From Cytophagales bacterium (GTDB lineage: Bacteria > Bacteroidota > Bacteroidia > Cytophagales > JAHDFW01), in contig JAHDFW010000019.1 in NCBI GenBank assembly GCA_020627945.1, positions 1 through 34,390 of the forward strand: a stretch of 34,390 nt of DNA, read 5' to 3'. The notes under the pieces were generated by a model. The model did no database searches. It saw only the letters and a list, made by a program, of their open reading frames with translations, and was not told the origin of the DNA. Below, one piece after another: positions 8,716 to 21,800 of this stretch (position 1 is the first letter of the stretch; every line of letters begins with the position of its first letter). Position numbers and translations under genes: made by a program.

Positions 8716-8756
8716 CTATTAGAATGCATTTGGTAACAACAAGAAGCTATCTCATA

Positions 8757-9821
8757 TTATAACCACTTCTTCCTTCTAAAGTAGAAAATCATTATCAAGG
8801 TTACGGTGAACATTGTTCCTAACAACACAAAGTACCCGTATTTGTATTGTAATTCAGGCATATAAGGAAAATTCATACCATAAATTCCGGAAAGAAATGT
8901 GAGCGGAATAAATATCGTTGAGATAATGGTAAGAACCTGCATAACTCGATTCATTTTAAAACTAATCTCAGACATGTATAAATCACGAATTGAAGAAAGC
9001 GTATCTTTTTGCGCATCAATTGACTCACTCACCTGTAGAATATGCTCCTGTACGTCCCGCAAATACTTTTTTGTGTTTGGATCAATTAGATCATAATTCT
9101 CCCTAATCAGATTACTTATAGCATCTCTTAACGGAGTCACAAAACGTTTGAATTGAATCAATGATTTTCCGAGGTTTTTAATTTCTTGTAAAATCTCCTT
9201 TCCAGCACTTTTCAAAATCTTTTCTTCCAACTGCTCGAGCACCACCGAATAATTTTCAGCCGCCAGTGAATAGTTGTCTACTATTGTATCTAGTAGTCTG
9301 TAAAACAAGTAATCGGCACCATACTTTTTAATAGCTCCTTTCTTGGTTCTTATCCGTTCTCTCAATCCATCAAAAACATCTCCTTCTACTTCTTGAAAAG
9401 AAACTACCCAACCTTTACCCAATAGAATACTTACAGGTTCTACTGTCAAATACTTACCTGATTCATCTAAAGAAATCATCTTAAGAAATAATGCTAAATG
9501 ATCTTCATATTCCTCCACCTTGGGACGTTGTCTAGTATCTAAAATATCTTCCTGAAGTAATGGATGCAATCCAAAGTTTTCACCAAGTCTTCCAATTCGA
9601 TCTACTTCATGTAAACCGCATACATTAATCCAGTTTACATTACCATTACTAACGTATTCCTCTACTTTAATGTTCTCATCAACTTTGTCTTCGCTAAAAT
9701 CATTTTGGTTATACTGAATCAAACTAAAATCAACTGGCACCTCCGCTTTCTGTCCCGTATAAATCAACGATCCAGGAGGCAATCCTACATTGTTTTTTTG
9801 TCTTTTAATTAATCTTACCAT
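8757..9821 (-). CDS. corA: CorA-type magnesium/cobalt transporter
   Basis: A 354-aa inner-membrane divalent cation channel that works as a pentamer. The large N-terminal cytoplasmic part (about 1-290) ends in the long helix leading to the pore. Two C-terminal transmembrane helices follow (about 295-314 and 328-348), with the signature GMNF at residues 315-318 in IYGMNFPYMPEL. The Lys/Arg-rich end (FRRKKWL) is also typical. The start ATG is 25 bp after the stop of the giant NRPS gene on the same strand, so corA may sit on the NRPS transcript, although an AAGGA-like site upstream would let it be translated alone. No functional tie to the peptide is evident. The gene is convergent with the exported-protein gene, with 41 bp between stops and no terminator seen. 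Confidence 0.93.
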   Translation of the reverse strand: MVRLIKRQKNNVGLPPGSLIYTGQKAEVPVDFSLIQYNQNDFSEDKVDENIKVEEYVSNGNVNWINVCGLHEVDRIGRLGENFGLHPLLQEDILDTRQRPKVEEYEDHLALFLKMISLDESGKYLTVEPVSILLGKGWVVSFQEVEGDVFDGLRERIRTKKGAIKKYGADYLFYRLLDTIVDNYSLAAENYSVVLEQLEEKILKSAGKEILQEIKNLGKSLIQFKRFVTPLRDAISNLIRENYDLIDPNTKKYLRDVQEHILQVSESIDAQKDTLSSIRDLYMSEISFKMNRVMQVLTIISTIFIPLTFLSGIYGMNFPYMPELQYKYGYFVLLGTMFTVTLIMIFYFRRKKWL

Positions 9822-9846
9822 TACATTCTAACTTACGATCCTTAGT

Positions 9847-12800
9847 TTAAATTTTATCAAGTATGCCTTTTACTAACTCAATATTCTTAATTAAATGCTC
9901 TCCTTGCAACATGTATGGATGATCCCCTTGACCTTGTTGAATATGAAATTCACCAAGTGTATGTTCTTGCCAACTTTCCTTTCTTTTACGACCTTCTTCC
10001 CAATCTTGAGTAGAAAGTATCATATGAATATTAGCTGCAATCATGCCTTGATCTACAGCAACACTAGTATGTTCTTGATACTTTGCTACAACTCGACGAA
10101 CTCTATCTCGTTCAGCTTTGGTTTTTAACAATTGATGCGAAACATGCCCTTCCTCTTCACTTACAAAACGATCTAGTTTACTTTGAATTTGCTCAGAAGT
10201 TAATTGCTTCATCTCTATTTCTCGAACAGAATCAAGCATTATTATATCTGTTACACACATGCCATGTGCTTCAATAGTTTTAGCGGTTTGGAAGGCAAGG
10301 TTTCCTCCACCAGAATGCCCCGCAAATATCATTGATTGATCACCTACAATATTCCTGATCTCTTCAACGTAACGCTCCATTCTATTATCATCCTCTAAAA
10401 AGTTAACTCCATAAACATCGTAACCATCCATGTGCTTAGCAAAACCTTGATAAACCATAGAAAACCCAATTGCTGGAGGGAATAAGAAGATAGAACCTTT
10501 TCGGTTATTTTCTTCGGCACGTAATTTAAATACAGGAGTTGTAATTATTTGCTCTAATGCAAAGAGAGTATCTTCCTGGTTTTCATCTTGTTGTTCTAAA
10601 TTACTTGCATCTATAAGTTCGGCGTTATGAATCAAATTAATTAAATGCATTTTTACAGCACTCAAGAAATCTGAAACTACATTTTCTTGTAATTCTTGCT
10701 CGCAATATGCAACAGAAAAACTCAATTTTTCATTTATTATAATAGCACTTACATTTAGCAAGTACTCCCCTTGGTTTTCAACTGGAACGGCGGTACCCAC
10801 AGGAATTCCAGATAGCTGGAAGAAGTTAGAATCAGAATCTGCCGCCTTCTTATGCTTGGACATTTTCTGATCTACTTGTCCTAGATAATTGAATTGAATT
10901 TGAGGTTGATATTCATTAGCTCCCAGTTTATTCGTTAAATATTTTAAAACTCCAAAACCAACTCCTTTGTTACGAATACTACTCAAAAACTTTTTGATGG
11001 AACTCACATTCGCCACGTAGTTTTCTGGAATTACAGATAACAATACGGGGTATATGCTCGTAAACCACCCTACAGTTCTAGAAACTTCTATTTGACCTGT
11101 CACGTTTTCACGACCATGACCTTCTAGCATTACAGAAGGAGTATTAATCTCATTCCAGGTAGACTGAACTGCCATTCCAAGAGCACACAACAACAATTCA
11201 TTTATCTGAACCTGGTATTTAGAAGAGGTTTCGCGAAGCAAAGATTGGGTGAACTTTTTATCCAAACCAAATGACACCTTATGAAAGGTTCGCGTTGCTG
11301 GATCCTTAATCTCATTAAACGGTATTCTTTGATCTGCAACCAGATCTATCGCACCCCAACTTTCTATTTCATTCAACAGGTTTTTATCTTCCGCATAAGT
11401 TTCTAGCGATTTTGCCCAAAATTGGTAGGAATGCGTTTTGTTTTGAAGTTTCAAGGTTTTATCATCATGAAGTTGCCCCATAAGAATATTAAAATCCTCG
11501 AGTAAAATCCTCCACGAAACAGTATCTATAACTAAATGATGTGCAACAAACACTACGTAGTCTTTAACCGAATTCCTAAACAACAAAATCTTTATGAGTG
11601 GACCATTATACACATCAAAACTTGCATGTACTTCATCACAAAACGTTCTGATTTCATTATTTATATTTTCTGTTTCAACAGTGGTTAAGTCTATCTCTTG
11701 AATTAAATCAAAGTCAAAATCCTTCACGGAGCGATAATATTGAACTAGGTTATCATCTTGATGAACATACCCCATTCTTAAAACATCATGATGTCTTAAA
11801 ATTTGCTGTATGGCTGTTTGATATTGCTGAAAATTAAACTTCTCGGAAGTTTCTAACGCAACCGCTTGATTAAAATAATTATGCTGCTTATTTGAACTAA
11901 AAAACCTCTTTTGTATTGGGGTTAAACTTACTATTCCTTCAGCTTCTGTTTGATCTATATCCGCAATGGCACTTGTAATTTGAGGTGCTAATTGACGTAT
12001 GGTTTGGTATTGATACAATAAATTTAGCTCAAGTTTGTAATTCTCTTTTAGTAAAAGAGCATTGAGCTTAATAGCTTTTATTGAGTCTCCACCTAATTCA
12101 AAAAATGAAGTATTTACACCAACTTTATCAACACCCAAGACCTCACACCAAAGTTCAACTAATCGAGTCTCAAACTCGGTAACTGGTTCGGAGAGGTCTT
12201 CATTTACGGTTTCCAAAATTGGATTCGGTAATTTATTATAGTCTATTTTACCACTTGCATTTAATGGAATTTCATCAACTACTACATAAAAAGAGGGACG
12301 CATATATTCTGGAAGTACGGTTTGAATATAGTTCTTAATTTCATTTACATTCAAGTCTTCTCCTACCAAATAAGCTGCCAATTTATCCCCTTCAAAAAAT
12401 GTTAAAACAGCAATGGATACATGTTTATAAGTTTCAATCGCAGCTTTAATTTCTCCAAGCTCAACCCGATACCCTCTAATTTTTATTTGATCATCTTTCC
12501 TTCCTAGAAAGTGCACATTCCCGTCAAGGTCCCAAGAAGCAAGATCACCCGTTTTATACAGTCTTCCTTGAGCCATCTCATGCCAAATAAATTGACGTTC
12601 TGTTAAATCTTCTCTTCCTAAATATCCACTAGCAACTCCAGCTCCAGCAATACACAACTCACCAGATACACCCAAAGGAACAGGATTATCCTGTTCATCC
12701 AAAATCAACAATTGAGTATTAGTGATAGGTCGCCCTATTACTGGTTGTTTCACGTACTCCTGCCATGTTTCGCGATCCAAATTTTTGAAAATACTACCGA

Positions 12801-15800
12801 TAGTCGTTTCTGTTGGACCATAGTGGTTCATGATCCTTAAATCAGGATTTTTACTCCAAATCCTCTCCACATCCGACAAACGAATCTCCTCTCCTCCAAT
12901 CATCAAAAATCTCAGAGCTTCCGAAAAACCATTCTTATCAAAATGTATAGAATCCACAATTGTGTTTAAGAAAGAAGGAGTAACTTTTGCATACGTCACC
13001 CTATGATCCTTCATATAGGACAATAATTTACCTGGATCCAACATAACATCTTGCGAAGTGATGTGTAGCGTATTTCCGTTAAATAACGCCCCAAAAATAT
13101 TTGTAAAAGAACCATCAAATCCAAAAGAATGTAACAAGATTGTACTATCTTCTCTATTAATATTTACCTCTTTGCTAAACCAGTTTATGTAGTTGATTAG
13201 GTTGGCATGATTCACTAATACTCCCTTTGGTTGGCCAGTAGAACCAGAAGTATAAATGATATAGGCAGAATCTTTTGATTCTACTTTGCAGATACTGGAA
13301 AGTTCCGAATCCTGTTCTTCTAATTCTAGTCCTAAATTAACCCTAGTAATTTCTAAATCTTCCTCAAAAAGTGTTTCCGTATGCTCTACTAATATCTTTA
13401 CTTTGGCATCATCTAGCATAAATCGTTTTCGCACTTCGGGTAACTTATGATCCATGGGTAAGAACACCCCTCCCAACTTTAAAACCCCTAAAATCCCAAC
13501 AATTAAATCTGAAGTTCTTGGAAGATGTAAGGCCACAGTGTCTCCCTTCACAACACCTTCCTTCTTTAAAGTTTTTGCCAATTGATCTACCTTTCCACTC
13601 AATTGCATATAGGAAAGTGTTGCATCATCTGCAACCACCGCAATTTGACCCGGATTTAGCTTCACATGCTCTTCCAACATTTCTACAACTGTACGTTGAT
13701 CAAAGTCATAAACTTCGGAACGTCCTAACTCAACTATTTGATCAATCTCATCATTATTTAAAACTTGTATGTCCCCTATTGATAGCTCATGATTATCGAA
13801 AATTGTATCCAATATACGCACATAGTGATTTGACATTTTCTGTACAGTTGCCTCGGTAAAAAGCGCGGAGGAATAATTAAAGCTAAGAACTACATTATCG
13901 TTTAACTCCATAACCCCTAAAGAAAAATCAAACTTAACCTGTTTTAAACCTGATGCTTGTACAGAAGCTGAAACGTTTGTCTCACCTGAAGAACTATTTA
14001 TCTCTTTAGTTCGTCTTACTTGATGAGAAAAAACCACGTCAAACAATGGATTTCTACTAGCATCTCTGGTTACATTCAATATATCTACCAATCGCTCAAA
14101 AGGGAAATCTTGATGATCTATGGATTCAATCATACCCTGCGACACTTCCATTATAAAATCAACAAGGTTTTTATCCGAATCTGGCTGATTTCTAATGGCC
14201 AAGGTATTAACAAACATTCCCACAATATCTTCTAAATCAGCATGAGAGCGTCCACTTACTGGAATACCTACGACAAGGTCTGATTGTCCACTATATTTAG
14301 ACAATAGAATATAGTAAGCGGCAAGCATCACATTGAATGACGTAGTATCTAAATGAATTGCAAGGTTTCTTAATTTATGGGTCTGCTCTTTATTTAAAGT
14401 TCCAACATAAGAATCACCTTCGAATTGTTGAACCCTAGGACGCGGGTAATCTGTTGGAAGGTTTAATAACGGAATATGGTCTTCAAATCGTTTTAACCAA
14501 AACTGTTCGTAACTCTCATTTTTTTCACTATCTAACCATTTATTTTGCCATGCAGCAAAGTCTTTATATTGTAATCTAAGTGGGGCTAAATTATTGCCTG
14601 CATAAAGATGCATAAAATCCCTTCTCAGCATTTGATTAGAAATCCCGTCAGTTATGATATGATGAAGATCAAGTGCTATTGCAAATTGCTCTTCTCCTGA
14701 TATTCTAATAAGTAAAGCCCTAATTAACGAATCATGACCTAAATTAAATGGACGTACAAATTCTTCAAAGGTATTAGTCACTTCCTCTGGTGCTACTTCT
14801 AATACATCCAATGAAAACTCAATTGATGAATGCACCTGTTGAACTGGGTTACCCTCTTTTAGAAAAAAAGATGTTCTCAAACTTTCATGTCGCGCAATCA
14901 GTGCTCTAAATGCTTCTTGTAGTTTAGTTATATCTACGGTTCCTTCCAACCTCAGTAGCATTGGCATGTTGTATTGTGTGCTATCTGGGTTAAACTTATC
15001 CAATACAAATAGTCTATTCTGAGCAGCAGAAAGCTCATAGTATTCCTTATCTTCAATTCGGGTGATCCCTGAATACTCATCGGTTTGATTTTCATCAAGC
15101 ACCAGCGCCAATTGCTTTATAGTAGGTTGACGAAATACTTCTTGCAACTTCAATTTCTTATTAAGGTCACGATGAACAATCGCTGTCATTTTTGCAGCCG
15201 AAAGTGAGTGACCTCCTAATTCAAAGAATGAACTGTTAATTCCTATTTTTTCAACGCCTAATACACTACTCCAGATTCTGGCCAATTCATGTTCCAATTC
15301 GGTTGTCGGAGTAGATTGATCATCTTCTATTGTAATATTAACAGGGTTTGGAAGTGCCTTATAGTTTGTTTTGCCATTGGTTGTCAATGGAATTTCATCT
15401 ACCTGAACATAAAATGCGGGTCTCATGTACTCTGCCAACAACTCATTCGAATGAGCTTTCAATTCGCTAACATCAATTTTATCGCCTACCAAATACGCGA
15501 CTAACTTATCCTGATCAAAAACCGTTAGAACGGCAGAAGAAACCGTTTCATGAGATTCTAGGACAGCTTTAATTTCACCCAACTCTACTCTGTATCCTCG
15601 AATCTTAACTTGCTCGTCCTTTCTGCCATGAAATTGAATTTCGCCATTAAAATCCCAAGAAGCTAAATCACCCGTTTTATATAGTTTTTCATTGGTGTAT
15701 TCGGAATCTACAAATTGTTGATTGGTTAATTCTTCACGCCCTAAATAACCTCTAGTTACTCCTGCCCCTGCAATGCACAATTCACCAATGGAACCAAATG

Positions 15801-18800
15801 GAACTAACTGCAGATTATCATCCAGAATTAAAAGTTGAGTACTACCTACTGCCTTACCAATCACTGGGTTTTTGACATACTTATTAAATTCTGATTTATC
15901 TAGGTTTTTGAATACACTTCCGATCGTTGTTTCTGTTGGACCATAGTGATTCATGATACTCAATTCTGGATTTCTATTCCAGATTTTGTCAACATCTGCC
16001 AATCGAATCTCTTCACCACCAATCATCAAAAATCTTAAACTATTCGAAAAACCTTCTTGCACGAAATACTGCGAATCAACTATTGAGTTCAAATAAGATG
16101 GTGTGACTTTTGCGTAGGTAACGTTATTAGTTCGTAAATACTCAAGTAACTGAGCCGCATCCAACATAGTATCTTGAGTTGTAATATGGAATGTATTTCC
16201 ATTCAACAATGCCCCGAATATGTTGGTGAACGAACCGTCAAAACCGAACGAATGCAATAAAATAGTACTATCGTCTTGTTCAATATTAACCTCATTCGTA
16301 AACCAATCAATGTAATTAATTAGGTTTCCATGTTCTACCATTACCCCTTTTGGGTTACCAGTCGTACCAGAGGTGTAAATAATATATGCTAAATCGTCTG
16401 AACTAACATTCGTTTCAAAAGAACCAGTATCTAAACTTTGAATTCTTGAATCACTCAATAAAACACGTTGAGTTTCACCAATATCGATTTGATCACTTTC
16501 AATATTGCTGAGCATGAGCTTACATCCAGAATCTTTCAACATGTAGTTTATTCTCTCTGAAGGTAATTTTGAATCAATAGGTAAGAACGCTGCTCCAGAC
16601 TTTAAGATTCCAAGAATTCCAGAAATCATATCTACTGAACGATCTACGGAAAGTGCGACAATATTGTTTTGACCCAATTCTTGAGTTCCAATAAATCGTG
16701 CAATTTGATTGCTTCGCTCCTCTAACTCTTTAAATGTTAAAGCTGCATTTTCATCTTTAACCGCCATTTTGGAAGAAACTTCATTTGACAAGTTAGAGAA
16801 ACGGCTAACAACTGTATCATTAATTTTGGTTGGTTCAACCTTAGGACTCAACGCCAGAAGTTGATCCACTTGGTCCATCGAAATGGCCTGAAAATCTTTA
16901 ATTGAAACTTCATTACCAATAAGCAGCTGAGGAATCAGTACATTAAACATGTCTTTGAGGTACTCAATCCTCTCTTTATCATAAATATCCGTATTGTAGA
17001 CTATACCTAACGAAATTGAGTCTGCTTGGCTAGAATAAGCAAAGGTTATATCAAATTTACTAGTTACACCTCCCGATGCTAAAGGGGCTATGCTCAAGTT
17101 ACCTTCTGGCTGCTTTTGTATTTCCGAGTTCGGATCGGAAGAACCTTCCAACTCAAAATCATTCATTGTAATCATAATATCGAAAATTGGATTTCGACTT
17201 ACATCACGATCAATGTTCAACTCGTCCACTAAACTATCATAAGGATAAATCTGGTGATCATATGCTTCAGCGGTAGTATGCTTAACTTTGTCCAACACAT
17301 CTAAGAATGAATCTTCTCCTTCAATGATATCTCTTAATACCAAAGCATTTACATAGAAACCAATTTGCTCTTCCAAGTCTGAGTGGCTTCTTCCTGCAAT
17401 TGAAGTACCGACTACAATATCATTTTGACCTGAATATTTATGCAATAAGATTTTGGTACAAGCTTGTAAAACAACAAATAAACTTACTCCGTAATCTGCG
17501 CTTGCCTGTTTCAGCATTTCGCTAATCATTGGATCAAAACTTACATTTACTTGATCTCCATTTTGTGTTCTAACTGCAGGTCGTCTCCTATCCGATGGAA
17601 TCTGTAAAACTTCCAGTGTTCCTCCCAATTTTTGATGCCAGTAATCTCTATGCTGATTGGATGAATCTTCATCTAGTAATTGATTTTGCCAAGCCGCAAA
17701 ATCCTTATATTGAATTCTTATTTCTGCTAGCGGACTATCCAAATCTTTAGCATAAGAATAATACAACTGCATTACTTCTTTGAACATTACCTGCAACGAC
17801 CAACCATCACTTATTATATGATGCATATTGCTATGGAACAAGTAAGAATCTTCCGCAATCTTGACCAAAATAACCCTAAACAATGGTCCAGCAGCTAGGT
17901 CAAAAGATGTCTGTGCATCTTTTCGGAATAAATCACGCGCCTTTTGTGCCCCATCCGATTCTTGGCTAAAGTCGTGTTGTGAAATGGATAACTCCACGTT
18001 ATCCTCTATCTTCTGCTTAGGTTCATCGTCTACCAATACAAATCTTGTACGTAAGGTTTCATGCCTTCTAACTAAAGCTTTCAGCGCTCGAATGAAAGAG
18101 TGTTCTTTGAATTGACCTTTAATCTGAAAGGACAGTGGCATATTGTACGCTACTCCACCTTCCTGAATTTGATCAATTACCCATAGCCTTCGTTGAGCAT
18201 GTGAAAGGTCATAGTACTCCTGCTTTTCTAAACTTTTGATATGGGTGAAGTCATCTTTGGTTCTTTCTTCAACCAATTTGGACATTGCTCTAACCGTAGT
18301 ATTGCTGAATACATCAGTCATACCAATTTCGGCATTAAGATCTTTAGCTATTCGAGCAATGATTCTTGTCGCTTTCAAACTTTGTCCACCTATTTCAAAG
18401 AAATTATCTGTTACTCCGATAGATTCCATTCCAAGAATCTCTTTCCAATAACCTAAAATAATCTCTTCGGTTTCGGTTTCAGGAGCAACCATTTCACTTA
18501 CCTGAATCGTATCAAGTTTTGGTGAAGGCAATGCTTTACGATCCACTTTTCCATTTGCGGTCAGTGGTAATTCACCCATGATCGTAAAGTATGCTGGGAT
18601 CATATATTCTGGTATTTTACTCCCGAGCGCTTTCTTTATATCGCCAGTTTCCAAGAGTTTATCTGTAGTCAGATAAGCACTTAAAAATTTAGCACCATCA
18701 TCGTCTTGAAGTGCCAATACTATTGCTTGTGAACAACTTGGCATCTCCAATAGGGCATTTTCAATTTCGCCCAACTCAATACGATAACCTCTAATTTTCA

Positions 18801-21800
18801 CTTGTTCATCGGCACGATCAAAAAATTCAATATTTCCACCAGGCAGCCAACGTGCTAGGTCACCTGTCTTGTACATTACCTGTCCTTCTACAAACGGGTC
18901 TTTCACAAAAGCTTGGGCAGTAAGTTCTGGCTTATTATAATAACCAATTGCTACAGCTTCTCCAGAAACATACATTTCTCCTACTATCCCTTCAGGTTGC
19001 AATTGTAAACTTTCGTTCAAAATGTAGACTCTAGTATTATCAATCGGCTTACCAATCGGAATTACCTTATCATCATCTTCTAAATTATCTATGGCATAAT
19101 ACGTAGCATATGCACCACCTTCAGTAGGACCATAAAGGTTTATCATGACATCTGGTCCCAAAAATTCAAACGCTTTTTTCACGTGAGAATAAGATGCTTT
19201 TTCACCACCAAAAGTAATTTTCCTTAACCCTTTCATAGATTCCAAATCGGTTTCTACGAACGTGTTAAACAAGGCCGTTGTCATAAATAAAACAGAAACT
19301 TTTTCTCTTTTGACTACCTGCACAAGTTGAATAATATCCACTAGGTCAGATTTATCAATAAGTGCTACAGTCCCTCCATTCAATAATGGACCAAATATGT
19401 TGAATACCGAACCGTCAAAAGAATAATTAGCGGTTTGGAGCATTACATCCGTTGGTAGAATTCTGAGATAGTTAGCATCAACTAATAATCTTGCAACCGT
19501 CTTATGGCTAACCAAAACTCCTTTTGGTTTTCCTGTAGATCCAGAAGTATAAATCATATATGCGGCGGTCTCACTGCTTATTTGATTCTCTACATTAGTT
19601 GTAGGCTGTTCGAGTGTATCTAATTCCAGGTCAACCATGAAGAGAGGTTTCCCATACTCGATAAGTTCAAACATCTTTTCGGAGTGAGTAACAATCACTT
19701 TAGCATCTGAATCACTTACCATGTAAGAAACACGTGCTTGAGGATAAGCTGGGTCAATAGGAACGTACGCTGCACCTGCTTTGATTACTCCAAGTATGGA
19801 AATAATCATTTCTAGAGAAGTATCTAAAACCAATGCTACACGATCTCCCTGCTGTACTTCGTAGGTCGCTATAAGGTGGTGTGCAAGTTGATTGGCTTTG
19901 TCGTTTAATTCTTGATAGCTAATCGTTGCTCCGTTATAACTTACCGCGGTGTTATTTGGGTTCTGAGCAGCTTGGTGTTGAATAAACCCTTGAAGTGTGG
20001 ATGAACGATCAAATTTTGTTGCATTATTGTTTACTTCATCCACAAAGTAATTATGATCTTTCTCACTCAACAGTTGTAATTGGCCCAACTTCGCGTTAGT
20101 ATCCGCAATAAAAAGATGAGCTATTTCAACAAAACATTGAATGAATGAATCAAAGGTTTGTGACTTAAACAATGTTGTTGAGTAAGTAATAGTCCCAAAG
20201 ATTCCGTTAGACACTCTGAATGCCTCAAGGTTAAAATCAAATTTTGAAATTGGGTTGGTGGCTTTTTGAGCTTCAAATTTAATATCCGACTCCTTAGCTT
20301 CACCTTCTCCAACTTCATAGTTTTGCCATGTAAACGTCGTATCAAAAAGAGGATTTCGTCCTACCTCACGACCAACATCTAACAACTCAACTAGTTCGTC
20401 ATACTGAAACTCTTGATGATCAAAAGCGGATACGGTATTAGTCTTTACCTGATCAATAAAAGCAGCTATCGAATCATCACTTTTAGGGTAATTACGAAGA
20501 GGCAACATATTAACAAACATGCCCACGGTTCTAAGCAAATCTGGATGGTTACGTCCTGCCAAAGGAGTACCAACCACCACATCTTCTTGTCTACAAAAAC
20601 GAGCCAAGGTCACATTGTAAATAGCAAGAATTATGACGTACAATGTCGTATTGTGCTTTTTTGCTAAAGCCTCCAAGCTATTTGAGACTTCCGAATCAAG
20701 ATTAAAGCTAATATTCGCTCCATCAAATGATTTCAGCGAAGGTCTTGGGAAATCCGTAGGCATGTTAAGCAACGGAATTTCACCTTCAAATTCTTTTAAC
20801 CAGAACGAACGTTCTTTGTCAAAACCTCCTTGTTTGAGATAGTTATCCTGCCAGTACGAAAAATCCTTGTATTGCAAACTTATCTGCGGTAATGGTTGAT
20901 CTTCATAGATTTTAAAGAATTCTTCCACCAATACACTCAAAGATACTCCATCGGATATGATGTGATGTAAATCCTGCATGAACAAGTACTCATCCTCACC
21001 AATTTTTGCCAGTTTAACCCTAATCAAAGGAGCTTGATCCAATTCAAACTTTCTTACAAACGATTTTGAGTCTTCTCTTGCTAGTTCTTCCGTGGTTTCA
21101 TAATATTCAAAATCCAGTTCAAAATCTTCAATAATTTCTGTAACCAATTCGCCATCAACCATGATAAAGCGAGTTCTCAAACATTCATGACGTTCAACCA
21201 ATTGCTCAAATGAGTATTTCATCCGTTCAGGGTCCAAACCTCCTGTAATCTTTGAAATATAAGGTAAGTTATACGTTCCTTTCACCCCTTCGAACTGGTT
21301 TAGAATATACATTCTACGTTGAGCGGAAGAAGGAGGATAATACTGTTGTTGAGGAGCTTTAGTAATCCCTTCATATGAAGTTCTATCCGCCGTATCTATT
21401 CTCTCAGATATATTTTTTAGGGTTCTAAGCTCGAATAACTCAGATAGTGTTAATGTGACTTCAAAGTTCTGCAATACTCTAGCTTGCATCACTGTAGCTT
21501 TCAGCGAATGTCCACCGATCTCGAAAAAGTTATCATTACGACCAATTTCAGCTCTTTTTAGAATCAATTTCCATAGTTCGGCCAATTCTATTTCAGTCTC
21601 GGTTTTTGGTGCTTCAAACTCACTGGCTGTTAATGAATTAGTTTGCATTCCACGAAGCGCCTTCTTGTCAATTTTTCCATTTGGAGTTCTTGGAAAATCC
21701 TCCAATTGTATCATTAACGGTGGCACCATATAATCAGGAAGAACGATTCCCAAAGAAGACTTTATTTCTTCTTCGTTAATTGAGCTATTCCCAATCAAAA

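Noticed and set aside
8716-8756. Possible bidirectional terminator between convergent genes
   Set aside because: No stem or T/A run of convincing length in the 41 bp.
13518-13859. 113-codon plus-strand frame opposite NRPS module 6
   Set aside because: Antisense to the A6 domain; composition is typical of a shadow frame, with no motif.
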